From contig OZ022594.1 of the NCBI GenBank assembly GCA_963669155.1, positions 1,299,154 to 1,363,153 of the forward strand: a DNA stretch of 64,000 nucleotides, given 5' to 3'. Below the pieces are notes generated by a model. That model saw only the letters and a list, made by a program, of their open reading frames with translations. It did no database searches and was not told where the DNA came from. Of this stretch, positions 23,047-29,252 are shown piece after piece (within the stretch, counting starts at the first letter, position 1; each line of letters opens with the position of its first letter). A program made the position numbers and the translations under genes. Origin of the DNA: Arbacia lixula. Lineage: Eukaryota; Echinodermata; Echinoidea; Arbacioida; Arbaciidae.

Positions 23047-25315
23047 TGGGAGAGAGTGAGGGAGGGCGCGACACCCTGTACTTCCAATATCAACATAACC
23101 ATCTTTAGGGGGGGGGGGGGGGGGGTACACAGAGGTATTTATAACATCACGCCATTGAGCTATGTCCTTTGTAAAGTGAAAGTGGGTCGCAACTACCATC
23201 CCCCTCTATTCACAGTCATTTCATGTCATCATTTCAAGTCATAGGTGGACGGCTTCGTCCATGGTTGCTCTCAATCATGGAACAATATCCATTTCTCTAT
23301 CCCGCCATATTTCCTGACTATGTGGACAAAGTTAGTCTCCATGTTCCCCATTCTGGTGGTTAGCTTTATATCGTTTTTGATCCAATATAGCATGTTTTAA
23401 AATTAATATGAAACGCCAAAATGGTAATACAATAACCTAAGAAATCAGATGCATGAATGTGTTAGCCTGCCAAAAAGCTCCGAGAACTTTCCCCGTTCAA
23501 GTTATTTCAGAATTACCAAGAATGTCCATACTGCCTAACGGTGGTTCTTGTGTCGTTCATTCCACAGTCGATTGCTATCCTCTGCAAGGGTAAAACTGCA
23601 GCCTGATACGTTTGACGGACCCGCTGAACTTAAATTACTGTAAGTACATCTATATATTTCAAGGTTGTTGTTTTTTATTTTAAAATCAATATCATTATAA
23701 CACGTATGTCAAAAAATGTCATTGCATTTTGGGAGAATAAGATTCGTTTCTGAATCAGACGTAAGACGGTAAACGTAAAACATCTGATTTGAGAATCAAC
23801 ATCATTACTGATTACATTATAAGTATAAGTAGTAGTAGAAGAAGTAGCAGTAGTAGTAGAAGAGATAGTATTTTTTAAGGACAACGTGATGGTGGATTTG
23901 TCCACGTAATCGTTTGTTATTCTACATATTTCACAATGTTCAAAGTTGTCAAAAATGCTTATGATGACACATTGAACAGATGAATTTGCTTATTTTGATC
24001 TTTGATATCTATGTATACATATTTTTTACTGTGGAAGAGTTTGCATGTTTTATATCATATTTTTTATAAAGAAACCTCTCAGAATTCCATATGAATTGTA
24101 AAGGTGGATATGAATCAATCAGTATGTTCTTCAATATATTGCGATGTGCACTCAACTTACAGAATTCCACGAGACGCAATTTCTTCAACCCCTTCCTGGA
24201 TCAGCGCCCATGCTAATATATTTTTCCGCAAAAATTGATCTTTCAGAGTTGTATCTGACCCTCGCCTGTGCTGTATCACACCAGAGAGCCTGAACTGTCT
24301 GACGCGACAACCTGCACACCCTCTCTTCACCTGCCGTAAGACCTTCCTCCAGAACACCACCATCAAATCCTTCATTTGGATCCTGGGCATCAGCGCGTTG
24401 CTTGGCAACGCCTACGTCATGGGGATGCGACTACGTCATAAGCCGACGACAACCGTCGGAACAGTGCAGTCCATCCTGATCATAAACCTGGCTGTGTCGG
24501 ACCTCTTGATGGGCGTGTACCTGGTGCTTCTAGGGGTGATGGACATCTACATCGGAGAGTCGTACTTCTGGGAGGGCCGGGCAGACGAATGGAGGGCAAG
24601 CAACGCCTGCCAGGTCGCCGGATTCATCTCATTCCTTAGCTGCCAGACATCGGTGTTCCTGGTGACCCTGATCAGCGTGGACCGCTTCTTCTGCATCCTG
24701 TTTCCCTTCAGTCAGAAGCGGCTGGGCGTGACGTCCTCGAGGATAGCGGTGACCGTGATCTGGATTGTTTCTCTATTTCTAGCCGTCATGGCTACCCTGC
24801 TAAACTACATTAACCCTGATGCCTATAGCTTGAGCGATGTTTGCGTAGGTCTACCCCTCATCCGGAAGTCAGACCTGGTCCAGACGGAACTTGACACCTA
24901 CACACAGTCGCAGTACGGACAGACCACCTTCAACACCTATGTCACATCCACCATTTCCACTTGGCAGTTCTCCATTGCCATTTTTCTTGGTGTTAACCTC
25001 GCTGGCCTTATCGTGATCTTCTTCACCTACCTCGCCATTTTCATCAAGGTGCGCTTCACCAAGGCCGAGGCCGGGCGCAAGAGCCAGTCGGCCAATGACG
25101 TCAGGATGGCGCTTAAGATGTCCCTGATCGTCGGCACCGACTTCTGCTGCTGGATGCCCATCATCATCCTGGGAATCCTGGTTCAGACTAACGTCATCAC
25201 TCTCTCGTCTGACGTCTACGCCTGGCTGGTCGTCTTCATCCTGCCCATCAACTCGTCTCTCAACCCGTACTTGTACACTCTGATAAACCGAGGTGCTACT
25301 ACACCGAAGCAGTGA
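3731..25315 (+). CDS. CUB/LDLa/LRR seven-helix receptor, GRL101/relaxin-receptor-like, 13 exons
   Basis: This is a plasma-membrane GPCR with a large modular ectodomain, close in layout to snail GRL101 and the relaxin receptors (LGR type C). The ligand cannot be read from sequence. Exons: 3731-3953, 4522-4662, 14173-14283, 14438-14609, 15296-15367, 18795-18866, 19578-19649, 20415-20486, 20851-20925, 22420-22491, 22823-22894, 23568-23639, 24247-25315. Every junction is AG/GT and every phase fits: the CUB exon starts in phase 0, the LDLa modules are phase 1-1, the LRRs phase 2-2. The total is 2295 nt with no internal stop, 764 residues from the CUB half-module. The signal peptide and first CUB half lie upstream; the exon at 1860-1988 is a candidate. 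Introns hold LINEs, foldbacks and microsatellites. LDLa exons could have been missed in the 9.5 kb intron 2. Domain identity is sure; the exact orthologue is inferred. Confidence 0.85.
4522..4662 (+). CDS. Receptor exon: LDLa module 1 (four cysteines)
   Basis: The acceptor is ctttctgttag and the donor gtgaat, phase 1-1. The module shows KCDGFIDC, then YDVSDESGC, the calcium-binding acidic end of LDLa. Only four of the six usual cysteines are present. Those expected at positions 1 and 3, which normally pair with each other, are both missing. It may be a degenerate module or one that folds without that bridge. Confidence 0.75.
4799..5180. repeat. Interspersed repeat A with an internal foldback
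   Basis: The sequence beginning aaagagatagttcaccctg recurs at 45489-45646, and its middle part recurs near 37668-37790. Inside, 4916-4970 (gattttgtgacgtcacg) and 5117-5178 are inverted copies of each other. Confidence 0.7.
5181..5668. other. Gap with nothing recognised
   Basis: AT-rich receptor intron sequence with no supported feature. Confidence 0.5.
5669..6107. repeat. Local tandem duplication, intact copy (439 bp)
   Basis: This segment is repeated directly downstream with a period of 439 bp. The second copy is 6108-6370 plus 9845-10016 and is opened by a LINE. The intact copy preserves the unoccupied target site around tcataattagcaagaatg at 5936. Confidence 0.85.
6108..10016. repeat. 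Local tandem duplication, second copy, interrupted by a LINE
   Basis: The left part, 6108-6370, and the right part, about 9845-10016, match the two halves of the copy at 5669. They are about 3.5 kb apart because a minus-strand LINE sits between them. Confidence 0.8.
6371..9844 (-). mobile_element. LINE (CR1/L2-like non-LTR retrotransposon), degraded, minus strand
   Basis: Read on the minus strand, 9660-8878 carries an AP endonuclease (HLNAQSLPAKYD, SETWF, GGGVCMYI, IDNIFTN, SDYLPVF). It has an internal deletion between the GGGV and DNIFTN boxes. Reverse transcriptase follows: VVPVYKRKEENLIENYRPIS near 8330 and GVPQGSILGPLLF near 7880. The FADD box is missing, apparently deleted after LNFVI. 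The C-terminal arm (LPYLDYCSLVWSG, FKGTKFWNS) reaches about 7310, then a 3' UTR ends in repeats of aattg at 6371. The frame is broken in several places. tcataatta (6362-6370) and tcataataa (9775-9783) may be the target duplication, in which case the last 60 bp to 9844 are extra. CR1/L2 placement is by motif style only. Confidence 0.85.
10137..10226 (+). repeat. CT-rich low-complexity tract
   Basis: A poly-C run followed by a long imperfect (TC)n tract. Open frames across it (IPPPPLSLSL...) are artefacts of composition. Confidence 0.85.
10525..10600 (-). repeat. tRNA-like sequence, probably the head of a SINE
   Basis: On the minus strand a TGGCCTAGTGCTA box resembles the tRNA A box. GGGTTCGAAACT, 45-50 nt later, matches the B box (GGTTCGAANC). 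Between them GCACTCG/TGCATCGCAC could be an anticodon-like or variable arm. No clean cloverleaf is seen, so it is a SINE head or tRNA fossil rather than a working tRNA. Sequence at 10705-10790 recurs at 38250-38340, which supports a dispersed family. Confidence 0.4.
10861..11147. repeat. Local tandem duplication (about 170 bp), opened by an element
   Basis: Copy 1 is 10861-11026. Copy 2 is 11029-11147 and resumes at 12885-12950 (aagccgttttcgcaatgtat versus aagcagttttcgcaatgtat in copy 1). Copy 1 shows the empty site gagctatcgaataag. Confidence 0.8.
11148..12882. mobile_element. TA-flanked non-autonomous element made of AACTGG-type repeats
   Basis: The 1735-bp element starts CCCAGAACTTAAGG and ends CCTTCTGGG. 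Its inverted ends share CCCAGAA and then GGAAAAACCAGTTG, and TA flanks both sides (11146-11147, 12883-12884). The left arm (11160-11335) is an array of accagttagaccagtt units. The right arm (11945-12880) is the inverted form, ttttccaactggtgttcaac. The right arm also has a higher-order unit marked by gttgccttttgattcaactg at 12082, 12221, 12317 and 12498. The central 11340-11930 is unique and AT-rich, with no transposase. Open frames inside merely read the repeats. Confidence 0.8.
12951..13434. other. Gap with nothing recognised
   Basis: AT-rich receptor intron, no supported feature. Confidence 0.5.
13775..14135. repeat. Minisatellite, about 18-bp CT-rich unit, abutting LDLa exon 2
   Basis: The unit cccacatttcgtcctcctt repeats about twenty times with small changes. 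Its length is a multiple of three, so long open frames appear on both strands (Ser/Pro/His-rich on +, Gly/Arg/Glu-rich on -). Neither is a supported protein. It ends about 35 nt before the exon. Confidence 0.85.
14173..14283 (+). CDS. Receptor exon: LDLa module 2 (complete)
   Basis: The acceptor is gccctag and the donor gtaagt, phase 1-1, 111 nt. All six cysteines are present, with F-x-C, G-x-C, C-D-G, D-C and the acidic DGEDEES run expected for calcium binding. The exon starts directly after a CT-rich minisatellite, which supplies its polypyrimidine tract. An open reading frame continues upstream through that minisatellite but is not evidence of coding. Confidence 0.85.
14438..14609 (+). CDS. 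Receptor exon: cysteine-rich LRR N-cap (LRRNT)
   Basis: The acceptor is ctcctccacag and the phase start fits LDLa 2. The exon encodes LQCPEGCSCG, a proline/acidic spacer and VNCS, the four-cysteine pattern of an LRRNT cap, followed by APKATMM leading into the first repeat. I place the donor at ATGAT/gtacag because it gives the phase 2 needed by the LRR exons and the same AT/gt junction they use. The donor is weaker than its neighbours. Reading on reaches a stop 8 codons later. Confidence 0.75.
15296..15367 (+). CDS. Receptor exon: LRR 1
   Basis: A 72-nt phase 2-2 exon between ttctttcag and gtaagg. It encodes NLRGSPLYQLELGMFNDLHN, one leucine-rich repeat with the usual G-x-F-x-x-L half. The next LRR exon is 3.4 kb away, beyond a LINE nest. 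Confidence 0.7.
15487..16060 (+). mobile_element. 5'-truncated LINE fragment, plus strand
   Basis: 15487-15818 encodes the end of a LINE ORF2: LNWQSIIQSRQFQYYVIMF, then GLVPEYL, then HYVGSNLWNDLPPHIRAMTS, then a stop. A 3' UTR and an (AAATA)n tail at 16018-16058 follow. The layout is that of a CR1/L2-type 3' end. It lies in the intron after LRR 1. Confidence 0.8.
16504..18395 (+). mobile_element. LINE reverse-transcriptase fragment, plus strand
   Basis: The frames show non-LTR reverse transcriptase: KLGKKSCPLNPMPTKLF, SLSTGQFPALWKVALVKPLL, VPQGSRLGPLLF, CYADDIQIYLSF, MLNDKKTELLVIGTP and RNLGVLF. After an interruption come STHLS-type sequence, EYFDQDSMKIV and VQNTCARLI. It has stops and a frame change, and both ends are missing. 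A 486-bp foldback splits it at 17674-18159. Confidence 0.8.
17674..18159. mobile_element. Foldback element of TTCCGAAGGTTCG repeats with 8-bp target duplication
   Basis: The left half repeats attccgaaggttcgt and the right half repeats the inverse, acgaaccttcggaataacg. ttatttga occurs on both sides (17666-17673 and 18160-18167), inside the LINE coding sequence, so the boundaries are exact. An 8-bp duplication fits hAT-type integration. No transposase. Confidence 0.8.
18795..18866 (+). CDS. Receptor exon: LRR 2
   Basis: A 72-nt phase 2-2 exon between cacctgcag and gtaagt. It encodes STQLIHIEPGVFNGLNRLW, a textbook I-x-x-G-V-F-x-G-L repeat. Confidence 0.85.
19160..19232. repeat. (TA)n microsatellite
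   Basis: A long alternating TA tract grading into TG, in the intron after LRR 2. A (TC)n tract follows at 19412-19438. Confidence 0.9.
19503..19552. repeat. (CTAA)n microsatellite
   Basis: About twelve perfect tetranucleotide repeats, 26 nt before LRR exon 3. Confidence 0.9.
19578..19649 (+). CDS. Receptor exon: LRR 3
   Basis: A 72-nt phase 2-2 exon between tttgcag and gtaagt, encoding HNNLTTLEYGTFEYLPNLRS. It sits 26 nt after a (CTAA)n tract. Confidence 0.85.
19669..19860. mobile_element. Possible short MITE
   Basis: It begins gtgaaacctgcctcagcg and ends with the near inverse, cacaggtttaactgtat. Repeats of acctgcataNaaaggacc lie inside. The weak inverted ends leave this uncertain. Confidence 0.35.
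20415..20486 (+). CDS. Receptor exon: LRR 4
   Basis: A 72-nt phase 2-2 exon between ctcttgcag and gtaagt, encoding GNKLSRVDPGCFRGLPRLIF. Confidence 0.85.
20545..20711. mobile_element. MITE family K, copy 1
   Basis: The ends are gggccctgttgcataaaac and its inverse, gttttatgcaacagggccc. Related copies sit at 50951-51117 and 54091-54225. No coding capacity. Confidence 0.8.
20851..20925 (+). CDS. Receptor exon: LRR 5 (one codon longer)
   Basis: A 75-nt phase 2-2 exon between ccctcag and gtaagt, encoding GQNLLAHIPPGVFQDVGPS. It is the only LRR exon of 25 rather than 24 residues; the extra residue lies after the F-x-x-V half. Confidence 0.85.
21316..21830. mobile_element. Foldback family F, copy with truncated right end
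   Basis: The left end AAGGGCCCCTGTCATTAA follows TA. The arm matches 36802-37130, including ctcagcactgataagccccg, and turns back at about 21660. The right arm stops at 21830 before its end. Confidence 0.75.
22420..22491 (+). CDS. Receptor exon: LRR 6
   Basis: A 72-nt phase 2-2 exon between atcttgcag and gtgagt, encoding HNRLPSLNTSILYGLEKLF. The usual G-x-F is replaced by S-I-L. Confidence 0.8.
22823..22894 (+). CDS. Receptor exon: LRR 7
   Basis: A 72-nt phase 2-2 exon between tgtttcag and gtaagt, encoding GNPIEHIEPRTFGDLPSLQD. Confidence 0.85.
22978..23126. repeat. (GA)n and poly-G tracts
   Basis: A 48-nt (GA)n run at 22998-23043 and a poly-G run at 23108-23126. Open frames on both strands across them are compositional. 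Confidence 0.85.
23568..23639 (+). CDS. Receptor exon: LRR 8
   Basis: A 72-nt phase 2-2 exon between ttccacag and gtaagt, encoding LLSSARVKLQPDTFDGPAEL. It is the last repeat before the hinge. Confidence 0.8.
24247..25315 (+). CDS. Receptor exon: hinge, seven helices and C-terminus
   Basis: One 1069-nt exon encodes 355 residues and the stop. It opens with a cysteine-rich hinge (DPRLCCITP, SLNC, FTCRKTF) typical of LGR receptors. The helices carry rhodopsin-class marks: GN in helix 1, NLAVSDLLMG in helix 2, Cys in NACQV for the extracellular bridge (partner SDVC), DRFFCILFPF after helix 3 in place of DRY, CWMPI in helix 6 and NPYLYTL in helix 7. DRF and CILFPF favour the relaxin-receptor/GRL101 group. 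The tail after helix 7 is only a few residues (INRGATTPKQ). A possible donor at 25292 (CGAG/gtgcta) could give a longer alternative tail. Confidence 0.9.
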
Positions 25316-25834
25316 AAGAGGGCGCTATCTAGTTGTTCACCATTAATTGTACCTGTATCCACATGATTGCTAGGAAAGCACCACGATTTTAAAAGTCGAA
25401 ACAAATAGTGTGTGCAGGCCTGTTTTCTAGTTATTCGTATATCTGAGTCAAGTGATATTTTTAATGTGTAGAACTCTTCACTCTTATAGACACTTGCGTT
25501 TTTATTCTACATTGTGATTGGTAGTTCATAGTTTATATCAAACCACGAAATGCCTTTGGTACACTTAAACCTGTTGCAACGAACAACTGTATATAACGAA
25601 CACACAGACATAATGTCCATATAACGATAACCATTTCAACAACGAGTTTGATAGCTATTCATGGCACAATTAGACCATCTCTTTTCATGCCAGTAAATGA
25701 GGTTTGCTTGCCTAACGACAACCCCGGTACATCTAAAGACGCTGAGCAGTTCACTCGTCATGTGCCGTGTGTCTGTAAAATAGTAATGGACACAAATCAC
25801 ATACACAGTTAGTGTCTGTGGCTAACAAAGGGTT

Positions 25835-25840
25835 AATAAA
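25835..25840 (+). promoter_or_regulatory. Possible polyadenylation signal of the receptor gene
   Basis: An AATAAA lies 520 nt after the receptor stop. It is the first good one seen downstream. With no transcript data this is only a candidate. Confidence 0.25.
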
Positions 25841-26278
25841 TTCAAACATTGTCGGAGTGGGGCGTTTCACGCACGTTTGAGTGATAGTCCGTACTATTGT
25901 GTTGTGGTTATTATGACCGACTATGATGGTAATATTGTGTTTTCTAATGTCGGGTTGTCAGACCAGTTTGGCGTCGCACACGCACGTAATAATTTTGGCC
26001 CCACGATGCATGTATTGGTGCATGCTGTTTTAGAAGTCAAGAGCTCAAAGGTCAAAGGTCATTACGCACCTAAATATGATATACATACACACAAATATGG
26101 TTAGAGCTGGTTGTCTTAAACATCATGTTAAGTTAAACATGTCAACGGTTGAAAATCACTTGGGATCATAAATTATAGAGAAATTCAAAAAAATAGAAAA
26201 GTGAATTGTTCCATTCACATCCGCCGATTTTATATGTAATTCCTGTTTTGGTATTCAAGACCATTGGTAAGAAAATTG
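25841..26278. other. Gap with nothing recognised
   Basis: Intergenic sequence after the receptor. No supported gene. The 76-codon frame at 25877 has no exon signals. Confidence 0.5.
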
Positions 26279-26650
26279 ATCTGTAAGACCCATTTCGAAC
26301 TGTAAAACCCATTTGGATCTGTAAGACCAATCTCTATCTGTAAGACCCATTTCGATCTGTAAGACCCATTTCGATCTGTAAGACCCATTTCGATCTGTAA
26401 GACCAGTCTCTATCTGTAAGACCTATTTCGATCTGTAAAAGTCGTTCTTACCAGTAAGACCTTCTTGGTCTGTAAGACCAGTTTGATCTGCAAGACCCAT
26501 TTCGTCTGTAAGAACAATTTCGATCTGTAAAACCCGTTTTGATCTGTAAGAACAATTTCGATTTGTAAGACCAGTTTCGATCTGTAAGACCCGTGTTAAT
26601 CTGAATGAGACTAATCAATAGTAAGACACTTTGCGATTAGTATGATCTTT
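26279..26650. repeat. Minisatellite, 19-bp unit
   Basis: atctgtaagacccatttcg repeats about eighteen times, best preserved at 26330-26400 and decaying to both sides. It lies 1 kb downstream of the receptor. Confidence 0.85.
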
Positions 26651-27246
26651 TTGCTGTGTAAGATCTCTTCTTATTTAAGGAAACACTTTCCCTGCACCCG
26701 CTAGTAATGATTAATGATCTTTTCTCATCTTTTCTGGTAAAATGTCTCCACGTTCGAGTATGTAGAACACACATTTTCAATTAAGTTATTAAACACTCCA
26801 GCTAAATATCAAGAGTCATGTATAGCTGTCAGTTTTTACAGTTTACGTAGGCCCTCAATTTTATTGTCTCATATTCTCTTTTGTATTGAAAAGACTCTTC
26901 ACTTTCGAGTATGAAATCTCGTTAGATGAACTTTTCTTAACATTCCAGATAAATATTACGTAACATCTGAAACTGTCTGTAACACGAGGGATGGACGATG
27001 GAACAAGCAATCCCACTCTACGTTATATCACGCTCTCCGTTTATATACATTGTATTGTGATGAATCAATGCTGCGCATGCGCATTGCGAGATTATACTGT
27101 GTTCACACCATATCATTTTGCATTTTATTATTCTGTGTTTCGGGAAGTGTAAGAGTGTGTATGTATGAGAATGTGATGTTGTGTTCAGCATAAAGAATGT
27201 CACTCTAGAAACATTTAAGGGAGGTAATCAAATCATTCTTTCAAAG

Positions 27247-27917
27247 TGTAGTGAAAGTTGAATCACAGTTTAAAAACTTTGTTATTGTTGCTGTTATTTT
27301 GGTTTTGAGTAAATAGCGCCCTCTTGTGGCCAGTACTTGCACAAGACATTGCCTGACATGGCAGCAAGTCATGGACTGTTGTTGGGGACAAATTTGCTTC
27401 CATCTATTACATCCAAGGCCCAAGATGAAGCATTTTCTAACATAAGGAGGCAAAGAGGTTAGTAAAACTATTGATTATTTAATGTTGAAATTATATTGTA
27501 GGATTAAGTCAAATCTGATGTGAAAGTGAATATACACTATTAGCTGTAGGCATGTATAATTTACACCATGTATAATGTACACAATGTATAGTGTACACAG
27601 TGTAAAATGCACACAAGTGAAAAGGGTGTCGGTGACACATACTGCCTTTCTCTATCTGAGATGTTCAACTCCGTAGTGTCTAAGTTTGATATGTATGTTG
27701 AAATGTTGTGGTGTTTAATTTACCTTAATCATGTATTGTGATTGACAAGATGTATTGATGTTGGCTTAATATTTTTGTACATGTACTTATTATGTTTCCT
27801 TTGTTCATCTCTGTTTATTTCAGTTTTCACGGAATTCTACAAGAAATAAAAGACCGACCAACCATCAAATTCCTGTCGAGACTTCTGTCTTATTTAAACG
27901 CCTCAGCAACAGTCACA
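27247..27917 (+). repeat. 5' LTR of the BEL/Pao element
   Basis: 671 bp, matching 36062-36742 nearly base for base. It holds short internal repeats of atgtataNtgtacac. Confidence 0.9.
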
Positions 27918-28279
27918 GTGAAAACTCCTGCTATCGACATTCGACATGGCAACAGAAGGAGGCGATCATTCGTCAGAGCAAGGTACCAGGGCAACTCCGC
28001 GTCTACGGCATCCCACAGAAAAGGGCGTCCAATGGCAGTTGGGCTTGAAGGAGAAAGATTGGAGAAAGGCTGTCACAGCTTGGCGAAGGACATCTGACAA
28101 ACTGAGACATATCTTGACAGATGATCATGCTGAAATCGATGCAATAAAATCCAAACGAGATGACCTCCAATCTACCATGGACACGGCCATCACGGCGCAG
28201 GCAGCCCTTGCAGATGCGGCACCGACCGACACTGAAAGCGAGGCAAGGCTCGAAGCCATAGAGGAGGAACACTCGCTCC

Positions 28280-29252
28280 CGGGGGGGGGGGGGGGGGGGG
28301 GGTCACTCTCCACATAGCCTGCTACGCACCCGCGTCCAGAAAAAGCGTCGAAAAGGGTCCCGTTTCAGGCACTCCGGCTTCGTCGACGTCTTTGGCAAAA
28401 AGGGTTGCATTTCAGCACCATTCGCTGGTAAATCGCCGTTTAGGGTAGCCTTTTCTCACTCTTCACGCCGTTTAGGGTTGCTAATTTGGTTATGAAGATT
28501 ACGCCGTTTAGGGGTGCAAATTTAAGTAGATCTACGCCATTTAGGGTTGCAAATTTGGGCGAATTTGGGGGAGACCCGGGAGCAGACCTAAGCCATAAAC
28601 ACCATGAAAGGCGTGATAGGGAATACAAAATAATCCTCGCACACGCCGGCCAGCGCAGCACTTATGAGAGTTACCCCCGTACAGTCCTAGCTAGTCTCTT
28701 ACACCCGGCTCTATACTAGGCAGCACGCGTTACCTATACCACACGCCCACAGGTCGGATAGGATGCTATGCTATATTATATTGCTAATACAACTGTTTCG
28801 GGCCTGTTTGAAGCGACTATAACGAATGGTAAGTGATGCATCAGTCAGCAAGGCAAGCAGCATTTTGCACTTGCATTCAATAATTTAGGCTAAAAGATGG
28901 CTATTGCCTATTCAAAGTGGCTAAGAGAGGTGTCCTTGAGAGTAATCATGTTGGCCTTACTTTCAATAACTTCAAAAAATGGAATTTATACCTGTTGTAT
29001 TTAACATCAATTTAACATCAGTCATCAGTATGGTATCAAATTAATCGATTTCAATGTTCACGCCATTTAGGGTATCAAATTAGGGGATTTCCCTGTTCAC
29101 GCCACTTAGGGTGGCTTTTCTCATGGGTTACGCCCCCGTTACGCCATTTAGGGTTGCAAATTTAGGTAATGTAGTTACGCCATTTAGGGTGCATTTCTGA
29201 GGTTGTCGGACACGGGTGGGTAGCAGGCCATGTGGAGAGTGACCCCCCCGGG
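28280..29252. mobile_element. Non-autonomous DNA element nested in the BEL/Pao element
   Basis: The 973-bp insert has inverted ends (poly-G then tcactctccacatagcctgc; gcaggccatgtggagagtga then poly-C). It is flanked by the 10-bp repeat cactcgctcc (28270-28279, 29253-29262), a length seen in Mutator-like insertions. About eight copies of a cgccatttagggttgcaaat motif lie inside, all in one orientation, near both ends. No transposase is seen. Confidence 0.8.

Noticed and set aside
22819-23199. Ser/Leu-rich open frames on the minus strand
   Set aside because: They translate the (GA)n tract and overlap the real LRR 7 exon on the other strand.
25540-25760. Possible MITE with aacgaacaactgtatataacg
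   Set aside because: The right-hand inverted end could not be found, so boundaries are unsupported.
28440-29200. Telomere-like TTTAGGGT repeats
   Set aside because: The boxes are spaced 20-60 bp apart inside a transposon and are not a telomeric array.
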